A stretch of 7,017 bases of DNA from an uncultured bacterium (GTDB lineage: Bacteria > Actinomycetota > Coriobacteriia > Coriobacteriales > Coriobacteriaceae), in NCBI GenBank assembly GCA_905215115.1, contig CAJMOP010000104.1:1-7017 (forward strand), given 5' to 3'. Under the pieces are notes generated by a model. It saw only the letters and a list, made by a program, of their open reading frames with translations. It searched no databases and was not told the DNA's origin. Position numbers and translations under genes: made by a program. Shown here one piece after another: positions 1 through 5,989 of this stretch (positions are counted from its first letter, which is position 1; every line of letters begins with the position of its first letter).

Positions 1-117
1 GAGGCTGGCGAGGGCGTGGTCGCCGCGCCTGACGAGGATGGCGCTTCTGCGGCGGATGCCACCGAGGGCGAGGTCGCTGCCGACCCCGAGCCTTCCGCAA
101 AGGACGCCGACAAGTGA
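1..117 (+). CDS. C-terminal tail of an unidentified upstream gene (partial)
   Basis: Frame 1 is open from the window edge to a TGA at 115-117. It encodes 38 residues rich in Ala, Glu, Asp and Gly, ending in AKDADK. Nearly all third codon positions are G or C, which supports real coding in this frame. The tail is strongly acidic and low in complexity, with no membrane segment or recognisable motif, so it looks like a disordered C-terminus. Its stop overlaps the start of the signal peptidase gene (GTG at 114 or ATG at 117), which suggests one transcript and translational coupling. A protein encoded next to a SipW-type peptidase is sometimes its substrate, but nothing visible here tests that. 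The product cannot be named. Confidence 0.7.
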   Translation, partial: EAGEGVVAAPDEDGASAADATEGEVAADPEPSAKDADK

Positions 118-821
118 TGAAACACGTGCTCCGCGTGATCAACGTGTTGGCGACCGTGGTGATCCTGGTCGCCTTTGTGGTGCTGCTGCGCACGGTGTTC
201 ACGCCCGCCGGCGAGATTCCCACCATCATGGGCTACGGCTTTATGCGCACGCTGACCGGCTCGATGGAGCCGGCGATTCCCGTGCATTCGTTTATCGTCG
301 TCGATACCGACAACAGCCAGGCCTACCAGGTCGGCGACATCATCACCTTCCATTCGTCCGATGACGCGCTGGGGGGTTCGCTCAACACGCATCGCATCGT
401 TGCCGTGGAGGATGCGGCCGACGGCACGCCGGTTTACCGCACCAAGGGCGATGCCAATCCGGTCGAGGATGCTGCGCCCGTGCCCGCCGCCGACGTGGTG
501 GGGCGCGTGGTCTTTGTCTCGGCGGGGCTGGGCGTGGTGGTCTCGTTGCTCACCAATCCGCTGCTGTTCTTTCCGCTTATCGTGGTGCCGCTGATCGTGC
601 TGCTGGTGCTCGAGATTCGCCATATGGTCAAGACAACGCAAGAGGTGGCACGCGCCGAGGACGAGGCCGCCTTGCGAGCCGCCGTTGAGCAGATTCGCGA
701 AAAGCGCCGTCGCGAGCAGGAAGGCCGGGACAGTGCCAAGGACCCAGGCGATGACGATCGTGCCCAGGGGCGTGCGGAAGCCGACCCCGACGCCCTCGAC
801 GATTCCAACCACTCGGCATAG
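114..821 (+). CDS. SipW/ER-type signal peptidase I (family S26B)
   Basis: This membrane protease removes signal peptides from exported proteins at the outer face of the cytoplasmic membrane. Counting from GTG 114 it has 235 residues. A membrane helix spans about 9-26, followed by the catalytic domain. The box TGSMEPAIP contains the nucleophile Ser50. NTHRIVAV contains His93, where classical bacterial LepB enzymes have a lysine, and this Ser-His arrangement marks the archaeal/ER/SipW type. TKGDAN (110-115) supplies the conserved Asp113. A second helix spans about 138-167. The last 65 or so residues form an unusually long, charged, probably cytoplasmic tail with a helix-like stretch (about 174-203) and an acidic end. 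The start could be GTG 114 or ATG 117, which overlap the preceding stop. The Shine-Dalgarno-like AAGGA at 100-104 lies 9 bases before GTG and 12 before ATG, so GTG is slightly favoured by spacing. The family call is firm; its substrates are unknown. Confidence 0.93.
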   Translation: MMKHVLRVINVLATVVILVAFVVLLRTVFTPAGEIPTIMGYGFMRTLTGSMEPAIPVHSFIVVDTDNSQAYQVGDIITFHSSDDALGGSLNTHRIVAVEDAADGTPVYRTKGDANPVEDAAPVPAADVVGRVVFVSAGLGVVVSLLTNPLLFFPLIVVPLIVLLVLEIRHMVKTTQEVARAEDEAALRAAVEQIREKRRREQEGRDSAKDPGDDDRAQGRAEADPDALDDSNHSA

Positions 822-836
822 CTCATCCGCACCTTT

Positions 837-855
837 CGTCCCTACAATAGGGACG
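837..855. other. Small perfect inverted repeat between the signal peptidase and transporter genes
   Basis: CGTCCC (837-842) and GGGACG (850-855) form a perfect 6-base-pair stem around the 7-base loop TACAATA. It starts 15 bases after the signal peptidase stop. No run of T follows on either strand, so it is a poor intrinsic terminator. The loop includes TACAAT, close to a sigma-70 -10 hexamer, but no credible -35 lies 16-18 bases upstream. It could be a weak termination or mRNA-stabilising hairpin, an operator, or chance. Confidence 0.35.
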
Positions 856-946
856 CTCGTAGATGTTCCGATTCGCCCGCTTTTCCATACCAATATTCGT
901 GCTACAGTTTGAGCGCTTTGTTGCCAATTGATTTCGGGGGAGTGGG

Positions 947-1969
947 ATGGAACAGGAGCGCTCGGCGCAGCGTGCACGTGAAAGGGCTTCGGTACCGATG
1001 ACGGCGGCGTCCGATTTTATCGTGCCCGAGGGCACCGACGAGCTCAGCCGCAACACCCGTCGCGCATGGCGCGACCGCCTGAACAGTGCTTCGTCGCGCA
1101 AGATGATCACGGGCGTCTTGGCTACGCTGGTGGGCGGTTCGTTTTGGGGCTTCTCGGGCACCAGCGCGAGCTTTCTGTTCGATACCTTCCACGTCGACAC
1201 CTTGTGGCTTATGAGCGTGCGTCAGATTCTCGCCGGTCTACTCTTTATGGCCGTGGTTGTTACGCGCGACCGCGAGCGCCTGATTAAGCTCTGGACCACA
1301 CCCGCCGATCGCAAGCAGCTGCTGCTCTTTACCGCCTTTGGCCTGCTGTTCAACCAGTTTTGCTATCTTTCGGCCGTGCGCCTGACGAACGCCGGAACCG
1401 CGACGGTGCTCCAGTGCCTGCAGCTCGTTATCATCATGGGCTACACCTGCGTGATCGATCGCCGCATGCCACGTACTCGCGAAGTCATCGGCATCGGTCT
1501 GGCTTTGGGTGGCACCTTTTTAATCGCCACCGGTGGCGACCCCACCAGCCTGAATATCTCGCCGCTCGGCCTGATCGCGGGTCTCATGTGTGCGGTCAGC
1601 GCTACATGTATGGCGGTGATTCCCGCCAAGATTCTGCCCGAATACGGTAGCCCCATCGTCACGGGCTCGGCAATGCTCACGGCGGGCGTGGTCTCGTGCG
1701 TCTTCGTGCAGCCTTGGGCGCATATGCCGGCGCTCGATGCCGCCGGTATCGAGGCACTCGCGGTGTTCGTGGTTATCGGCTCGTTTTTTGCTTACATGCT
1801 CTATATGCAGGGCGTTAAGGACATCGGCTCGGTGCGTGCGAGCCTCATCGGAACTGTGGAGCCGGTTTCGGCGACCATCACCAGCGCCGTGATGCTGGGC
1901 ACAGTGTTTTTGCCGACCGACCTTATCGGCTTTGCCATGATCATCGTGATGATGTTTCTCACGGTGTAG
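947..1969 (+). CDS. EamA/DMT-superfamily membrane transporter
   Basis: This is a predicted cytoplasmic-membrane metabolite transporter of the drug/metabolite transporter superfamily, with 340 residues and two EamA repeats of about five helices each. The first repeat begins near residue 53 (GGSFWGFSGTSASFLFD) and ends in the typical AVRLTNAGTATVLQCLQL stretch (143-160). The second begins near 205 and contains the family's late signature, with GSVRASLIGTVEPVSA at 294-309 including the conserved Glu-Pro at 305-306. The substrate cannot be read from sequence; relatives export amino acids, drugs or other small molecules. The first 50 residues are a hydrophilic, charged extension lacking from many relatives. 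ATG 947 is nevertheless preferred because GGGGGAG at 936-942 is well placed before it. Met18 and Met53 are alternative starts. The protein stops right after the last helix, and a different frame continues as AAAKTEK, so a small late frameshift is possible. Confidence 0.9.
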   Translation: MEQERSAQRARERASVPMTAASDFIVPEGTDELSRNTRRAWRDRLNSASSRKMITGVLATLVGGSFWGFSGTSASFLFDTFHVDTLWLMSVRQILAGLLFMAVVVTRDRERLIKLWTTPADRKQLLLFTAFGLLFNQFCYLSAVRLTNAGTATVLQCLQLVIIMGYTCVIDRRMPRTREVIGIGLALGGTFLIATGGDPTSLNISPLGLIAGLMCAVSATCMAVIPAKILPEYGSPIVTGSAMLTAGVVSCVFVQPWAHMPALDAAGIEALAVFVVIGSFFAYMLYMQGVKDIGSVRASLIGTVEPVSATITSAVMLGTVFLPTDLIGFAMIIVMMFLTV

Positions 1970-2010
1970 CTGGTGCCGCCGCCAAGACAGAAAAGGTGTT
2001 GTGCCGCATT

Positions 2011-2111
2011 TTCGCCAATTGATGTCCGTGTCTGGAGTTTAGCTGTCGATGCTCAAAATGCCATAAACTAGTAACGTTATGGACTTTTTCATTACGACTC
2101 AATTGCGAGGA
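2011..2111 (+). promoter_or_regulatory. Probable promoter and ribosome binding region for the DUF4012-glmM unit
   Basis: The sequence between the transporter stop and ATG 2119 is visibly richer in A and T than its surroundings. A CATAAA/TAAACT stretch at 2062-2069 is the best -10-like element, but its only upstream partner (TTTAGC near 2038-2043) is poor, so exact boxes are not assigned. The perfect palindrome TAACGTTA sits at 2072-2079. AGTTTA (2036-2041) and TAAACT (2064-2069) are inverted copies of one another. GAGGA at 2107-2111, 7 bases before ATG 2119, is a good Shine-Dalgarno sequence and decides that start. Promoter placement is inference; the ribosome binding site is well supported. 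Confidence 0.4.
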
Positions 2112-2118
2112 TTTCTTT

Positions 2119-4449
2119 ATGGCTGGTAATCACTTTAAGGGCAGCGATAGCGGCCGCCCTGCAGTTCCGCCGCGTCCGAACGGGGCTGGTAAGGCCGGCA
2201 CGCCGGGTGGCGCTGGACAGGGCGGTTCCGGTAAGCGCGTGTCCCCGGGCGAGACGGCGATGTTTACCGCTCTGTACGAGCAGTCTCAAAAGGCAAAAAA
2301 GACCGGCCGTGCAAGAGGGAATGTCTTTGCGGGCGGTGCAACCTCCACGTCGCAGCCGAGCGGGGCTCCTTCGGTACCTGCGAACAACGCAGGTGCTGCC
2401 AACGCCGCGAATGCCGCCGGCAACGTTAATGCCGGCAAGGCCGACAGCAATACTCTCTCTGCCGGTGGCGCGGGACTTACGGGTAACCTTGGCACGATTT
2501 ACACCGGCGCCTCCGAGACTGGCACGTTCGCCCGCCTGGATGATAGCGGTGCCGAGTTTGCGGGCTCGGGTTCCAAGGAAGATTATTACGATTTTGGCTT
2601 GAACTACGGTAGCGACGCTTCGTCGAGTTCGACCTCTGACGGTCTGGTCCGTCATCGCCATCGCAAGGGCGAGCGCAAAAAGCGTCACACCGGCGCCATT
2701 ATTGCCGCTGTAGTCGCTGTGCTTCTCGTTGCGCTTGGCGCAAGCGGCTTTATGCTGCTTAACTCGGCAAAGACCGTAAAGAGCGAAGCGAAGGAGGCTG
2801 TCGAGATCGTCGGTGGCCTTAAGGACAAGGTCACGTCGGGCGATTTTTCGACGCTGCCTGACGACGCGAAGAAGATCGATGAGCTCTGCGACAGCATGAA
2901 GGCGGAGACTTCGAGCCCGCTGTGGACGGCGGCTTCGTTTATCCCGGTGTATGGCAGCGATATCAATGCGGCCCGCACCATGATTGATGCCCTGTCCGAT
3001 GTCTCGAGCAACGCGCTGGTTCCCATGGCCGACAACCTTTCGCAGGCCACGCCCGGCAAGTTGTTTCAGGACGGCATGATTAACGTGTCCGCGCTGCAGG
3101 CCGTTGCCGATTCGCTTTCCGATAGCTCCAAGGTGTTCAAGAGCGCCAACGAGAAGGTCCAGGGCATTGGCGATACTCATATTTCTCAGGTGACCGAGCT
3201 GGTCGATAAGGCCAAGGACGGCTTTGCCACCCTCAATGGCGCGGTTGACGCGGCGGAGAAGGTTGCCCCCGTCCTTCCCCAGATGCTCGGCGCCAACGGC
3301 CAGACGCGTCATTATCTTGTGCTCGCGATGAGCAATGTCGAGATCCGCGCCTGTGGCGGTTTTCCCGGTTCTCGCGGCGTGATGTCGGTGACTGATGGTA
3401 AGCTCGAACTGGGCGATTTTGTCAAAGTCGACATGATGAAAGAGCCTTTGAGCCCGCTTCCCATCACCGATGAAGAAGCAAACTTGTTCACGACCGGATG
3501 GGGCCTGACCGGATTCAACACGCTCGGATACACGATGGGTGACGTTACGATGACGCCCGATTATCCGCGTGCGGCTCAGCTTGCCAGCGATATGCAGAAG
3601 GCCATTGTCGGAGATGACATCGACGGTGTATTTGCAGTCGATCCGGTATTTTTGCAGTATATGCTCGGCATTGTAGGCGGCACACAGCTTCCTGACGGTA
3701 CCGTCGTTGATGGAAGCAACGCTGCAAAGGTGCTGCTGCACGATATTTATTGGAATTACCCGGTAGAGGAACAGGACGCCATTTTTGCGGCGGTTGCCGG
3801 ATCGGCTTTTAACAAGATCGTGGACGAACTGGGCTCCAGCGATATTGCTAAGATTGCTGCCGCCATCGAAAAGGGCGCTTCCGAGGGTCGCATCCTCATG
3901 TATTCGAGAAACGATGACGAGGAAAAGGCCGCGAAGGCTCTTGGAATATCGGGCGCCCTCCAAACCGATACGTCGGAGGCTCCGATCTTGGGCGTCTATG
4001 TGAACAACTACAGCTATTCAAAGATGGATTGGTTCCTCGACAAGCGAGTCACCATCGATTCTTCGGTTGAAAATGCCGATGGCTCGACGACGTATCGAGT
4101 GACCACCACGCTCAAGAACACGATGACCCCTCAGGAGAAGGCCGAGATGCCTGGTTATTTTCAGGGCCATAACGGCATTAGCCAGGATATTGATGATGAG
4201 GTGCTGAGGCTTTATCTCTATGCTCCTGCGGGAGGCAGCATTTCGGACATTAAGACTTCGGGCTCCGGTTCTATCGAGATGAACGAAGCGACGCACGATG
4301 GCTTGAAGGTTGCATGGGGCGGTGTCCACATGCTTCTTGGACAAGACATAAAGGTCGAGTACACGGTCACGACTTCGAAGGACTCTGGGCACAAAGAGCT
4401 TAAGGTTCGTACCACGCCAACCGCTCAAACGTTCGAACAGGATAAGTAA
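2119..4449 (+). CDS. Single-pass membrane-anchored DUF4012 surface protein
   Basis: The 776-residue protein has a disordered-looking N-terminal region (1-190) rich in Gly, Ala, Ser and Asn. This ends in a very basic patch (about 178-190, RHRHRKGERKKRH), followed by one membrane helix at about 192-214. By the positive-inside rule the N-region is cytoplasmic and residues 215-776 are outside. Helical, Ala/Ser/Lys-rich sequence spans about 215-390. Then comes the DUF4012 hallmark, RHYLVLAMSNVEIRACGGF (397-415) with GSRG after it, matching the family pattern of a YLVL strand, a conserved Asn-x-Glu-(L/I)-Arg and a GGF-x-GS turn. The later conserved segment VDPVFLQYMLGIVGG is at about 507-521. DUF4012 has no established biochemical function; members are often found near cell-surface polysaccharide or wall genes. 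The glmM start lies three bases downstream, indicating an operon. The family assignment is confident, the role unknown. Confidence 0.88.
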   Translation: MAGNHFKGSDSGRPAVPPRPNGAGKAGTPGGAGQGGSGKRVSPGETAMFTALYEQSQKAKKTGRARGNVFAGGATSTSQPSGAPSVPANNAGAANAANAAGNVNAGKADSNTLSAGGAGLTGNLGTIYTGASETGTFARLDDSGAEFAGSGSKEDYYDFGLNYGSDASSSSTSDGLVRHRHRKGERKKRHTGAIIAAVVAVLLVALGASGFMLLNSAKTVKSEAKEAVEIVGGLKDKVTSGDFSTLPDDAKKIDELCDSMKAETSSPLWTAASFIPVYGSDINAARTMIDALSDVSSNALVPMADNLSQATPGKLFQDGMINVSALQAVADSLSDSSKVFKSANEKVQGIGDTHISQVTELVDKAKDGFATLNGAVDAAEKVAPVLPQMLGANGQTRHYLVLAMSNVEIRACGGFPGSRGVMSVTDGKLELGDFVKVDMMKEPLSPLPITDEEANLFTTGWGLTGFNTLGYTMGDVTMTPDYPRAAQLASDMQKAIVGDDIDGVFAVDPVFLQYMLGIVGGTQLPDGTVVDGSNAAKVLLHDIYWNYPVEEQDAIFAAVAGSAFNKIVDELGSSDIAKIAAAIEKGASEGRILMYSRNDDEEKAAKALGISGALQTDTSEAPILGVYVNNYSYSKMDWFLDKRVTIDSSVENADGSTTYRVTTTLKNTMTPQEKAEMPGYFQGHNGISQDIDDEVLRLYLYAPAGGSISDIKTSGSGSIEMNEATHDGLKVAWGGVHMLLGQDIKVEYTVTTSKDSGHKELKVRTTPTAQTFEQDK

Positions 4450-4452
4450 GAT

Positions 4453-5784
4453 ATGAAGTACTTTGGCACCGACGGCTTTCGCGGTGAGGCTAACGTTGGG
4501 CTGACGGTAGAGCACGCTTATAAGATTGGCCGTTTTGTGGGCTGGTATTACGGCGCCAACCGCGAGCGCAAGGCGCGCGTCATCGTGGGTAAGGACACGC
4601 GTCGCTCGAGTTATATGTTCGAGGCGGCGCTGGTGAGTGGCCTGGTCGCGAGCGGTGCGGACGCCTATATGCTGCACGTGATCCCCACGCCGGGCGTAGC
4701 GCATCAGACCGTGGAAGGCTGCTTCGATTGCGGCATCATGATCAGCGCGAGCCACAACCCGTTTTGCGATAACGGCATTAAGCTCGTCAATAGCGACGGT
4801 TTTAAGATGGACGAGGACGTACTGGAGCTCATCGAGGACTACGTCGATGGCAAGAGCGAGGTGCCGCTGGCCACGGGCAACCACATCGGCGCCACGGTGG
4901 ACTACATGCAGGGCCGCAACCGCTACATTGCCTCGCTCATCGCCAGCGCGAACTTTTCGCTGCAGGGCGTCAAGATCGGCATCGACTGCGCCAACGGCTC
5001 GGCGTCCTCGGTGGCCAAGCCGGTGTTCGACGCGCTGGGCGCCGACGTGCGCGTGATCAATGCCGCGCCTGATGGTTTTAACATCAACGTCGACTGCGGC
5101 TCCACGCATATGGAGCGTCTGCAGCGCCACGTGGTGGAGCAGGGCCTGGACGTGGGCTTTGCCTACGACGGCGATGCCGACCGCTGCCTGGCCGTGGACG
5201 AGCGCGGCCGCGTGGTCGATGGCGACCAGATCCTGTACGTGTGCGGCGTGTACCTGAACAAGCACGGTCGCCTTTCTGGCGGTACCGTGGTTCCGACGAT
5301 TGCCAGCAACTTTGGCCTGATCAAGTCGTTGGAGCTTGCCGGCCTAAGTGCCGTGACCAGCGGTGTGGGCGACCGTCACGTGTATGCCAAGATGCGCGAG
5401 GGCGGTTACAGCCTGGGCGGCGAACAGACGGGCCACACGATCTTTGGCGATATCGAGCGCACGGGCGACGGCATTATGACCTCGCTGCGCGTGATGGAAG
5501 TGATCCGCGCCGAGCGCGAGACGCTCTCGCAGCTCACGGCTCCGTGCAAGCTGCTACCGCAGGCGCAGGTGGCCGTGCGCGTGGCGGACAAGGACGCCGC
5601 GCTCGAGAACATGGGCGTGCAGAACGCCATCGCCGAGGCCGAGGCTGCACTGGCAGGCGAGGGCCGTGTGCTCGTACGCAAGAGCGGAACCGAGTCGGTT
5701 ATCCGCGTGCTGGCCGAGGCGCCCGACCAAGCATCCGCCGATGCCGCCATGAAGCGCATCGCCAACGCACTCGAGGCTCTGTAG
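4453..5784 (+). CDS. glmM: Phosphoglucosamine mutase GlmM
   Basis: This cytoplasmic enzyme (EC 5.4.2.10) interconverts glucosamine-6-phosphate and glucosamine-1-phosphate, feeding UDP-GlcNAc synthesis for peptidoglycan and surface glycans. All four active-site segments of the alpha-D-phosphohexomutase family are present in order in 443 residues, the normal GlmM length. FGTDGFRG is at 4-11. The phosphoserine loop ISASHNP has the catalytic Ser100. The Mg-binding loop DGDADR holds Asp239, Asp241 and Asp243. The sugar-binding loop GGEQTGH is at 322-328, and the phosphate-binding loop RKSGTES at 409-415. FGTDGFRG-EANV at the N-terminus and GIMISASHNPF point to GlmM rather than phosphomannomutase or phosphoglucomutase. 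Differences from the commonest GlmM motifs are conservative: DGDADR for DGDGDR, EQTGH for EQSGH, and SGTES for SGTEP. ATG 4453 lies three bases after the DUF4012 stop; its AGGA (4439-4442) lies inside the upstream gene, so the two are probably translationally coupled. Confidence 0.96.
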   Translation: MKYFGTDGFRGEANVGLTVEHAYKIGRFVGWYYGANRERKARVIVGKDTRRSSYMFEAALVSGLVASGADAYMLHVIPTPGVAHQTVEGCFDCGIMISASHNPFCDNGIKLVNSDGFKMDEDVLELIEDYVDGKSEVPLATGNHIGATVDYMQGRNRYIASLIASANFSLQGVKIGIDCANGSASSVAKPVFDALGADVRVINAAPDGFNINVDCGSTHMERLQRHVVEQGLDVGFAYDGDADRCLAVDERGRVVDGDQILYVCGVYLNKHGRLSGGTVVPTIASNFGLIKSLELAGLSAVTSGVGDRHVYAKMREGGYSLGGEQTGHTIFGDIERTGDGIMTSLRVMEVIRAERETLSQLTAPCKLLPQAQVAVRVADKDAALENMGVQNAIAEAEAALAGEGRVLVRKSGTESVIRVLAEAPDQASADAAMKRIANALEAL

Positions 5785-5812
5785 TTACGCGGTTTTACCA
5801 AACTGCGTAACT
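5783..5812 (+). repeat. 13-pair hairpin overlapping the glmM stop codon
   Basis: AGTTACGCGGTTT (5783-5795) pairs with AAACTGCGTAACT (5800-5812) around the 4-base loop TACC. Twelve pairs are Watson-Crick and one is a G-U (5791/5804). The first two bases of the stem, A and G, are the last two bases of the glmM TAG stop, so the stem forms at the very end of the message. It is followed by GCTCGACG rather than a T run, so by itself it is not a standard intrinsic terminator. It could protect the 3' end of the mRNA or belong to a dispersed palindromic repeat family. Confidence 0.75.
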
Positions 5813-5824
5813 GCTCGACGCTGC

Positions 5825-5923
5825 AAACGCCCCTAAGCGGCAATCTGACGTTCAATTTCAAGGGCGCGACCAGAAGGTCAGCGCCCTTTCATTTCACGTC
5901 ACCTTGCTCGCTTAGGGTCGTTT
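5825..5923. repeat. 99-base nested imperfect palindrome between convergent genes
   Basis: Three sets of inverted arms share essentially one centre near 5874. The outer arms are AAACGCCCCTAAGCG (5825-5839) and CGCTTAGGGTCGTTT (5909-5923), complementary at 14 of 15 positions. The middle arms are TGACGT (5846-5851) and ACGTCA (5896-5901), offset by one base. The inner arms are AAGGGCGC (5860-5867) and GCGCCCTT (5881-5888), with a further GACC/GGTC pair inside. The intervals between the arms are largely unpaired. No open frame of note crosses it. It may be a compound terminator, a palindromic repeat element or a structured RNA. Confidence 0.75.
5860..5896 (+). terminator. Probable intrinsic terminator for glmM, possibly bidirectional
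   Basis: The stem AAGGGCGC (5860-5867) / GCGCCCTT (5881-5888) is perfect and GC-rich. It continues, after a single bulged A (5880), into GACC/GGTC with an AGAA loop. Downstream on the plus strand is TTTCATTTCA, a modest T-rich tail. On the minus strand the stem is followed by GAAATTG, a weaker tail, so it might also stop transcription from the M32 gene, whose stop codon is about 100 bases away. It forms the core of the larger nested palindrome. Confidence 0.65.
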
Positions 5924-5927
5924 TCGC

Positions 5928-5952
5928 TGACGTTGCCAAGACATTGGCGTCA
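5928..5952. other. Bulged hairpin before the end of the M32 gene
   Basis: TGACG (5928-5932) and CCAA (5936-5939) pair with TTGG (5944-5947) and CGTCA (5948-5952) around the loop GACA, with a 3-base bulge TTG on one side. That makes nine pairs in all. It lies 38 bases beyond the M32 stop on that gene's strand and has no T tract. It reuses the TGACG/CGTCA word found in the neighbouring nested palindrome. It is modest by itself and of interest mainly as the third inverted repeat in a row. Confidence 0.45.
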
Positions 5953-5989
5953 ACATGGTTGGCGATGGCGATGGCGTGCTGGTCAATCT

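Noticed and set aside
38..364. A 108-codon plus-strand frame crossing the first gene boundary
   Set aside because: It overlaps the signal peptidase gene in another frame and gives an Arg/His/Pro-rich translation typical of an off-frame reading of GC-rich DNA.
2092..3963. A 623-codon open frame antisense to the DUF4012 gene
   Set aside because: Its codon boundaries coincide exactly with those of the sense gene, so it stays open simply because the sense gene lacks TTA, CTA and TCA codons there. The translation is Arg/His-rich with no recognisable domain, while the sense frame has a clear DUF4012 signature and a good ribosome binding site.
4018..5265. A 415-codon open frame antisense to the end of DUF4012 and most of glmM
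   Set aside because: It has the same cause: it is in codon register with both sense genes, which share a frame, and it ends at the first sense TCA codon (4018). GlmM on the plus strand is unambiguous.
4453..5784. Phosphomannomutase/phosphoglucomutase as an alternative for the mutase gene
   Set aside because: The length, the FGTDGFRG N-terminus, the GIMISASHNPF loop and the GGEQTGH sugar loop fit GlmM better than the ManB or Pgm families.
5241..5810. A 189-codon plus-strand frame inside glmM that runs into the downstream hairpin
   Set aside because: It is an off-frame shadow of glmM with an Arg/Gly/Ala-rich translation and no ribosome binding site or family resemblance.
5783..5952. A CRISPR array or integron attC site as the explanation for the repeats after glmM
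   Set aside because: The inverted repeats differ from one another in sequence and spacing, there are no regular spacers, and no cas or integrase gene is present.
5960..5975. Short tandem GGCGAT repeat near the end of the M32 gene
   Set aside because: There are only about two and a half units, which is unremarkable in GC-rich sequence and too short to call a repeat array.
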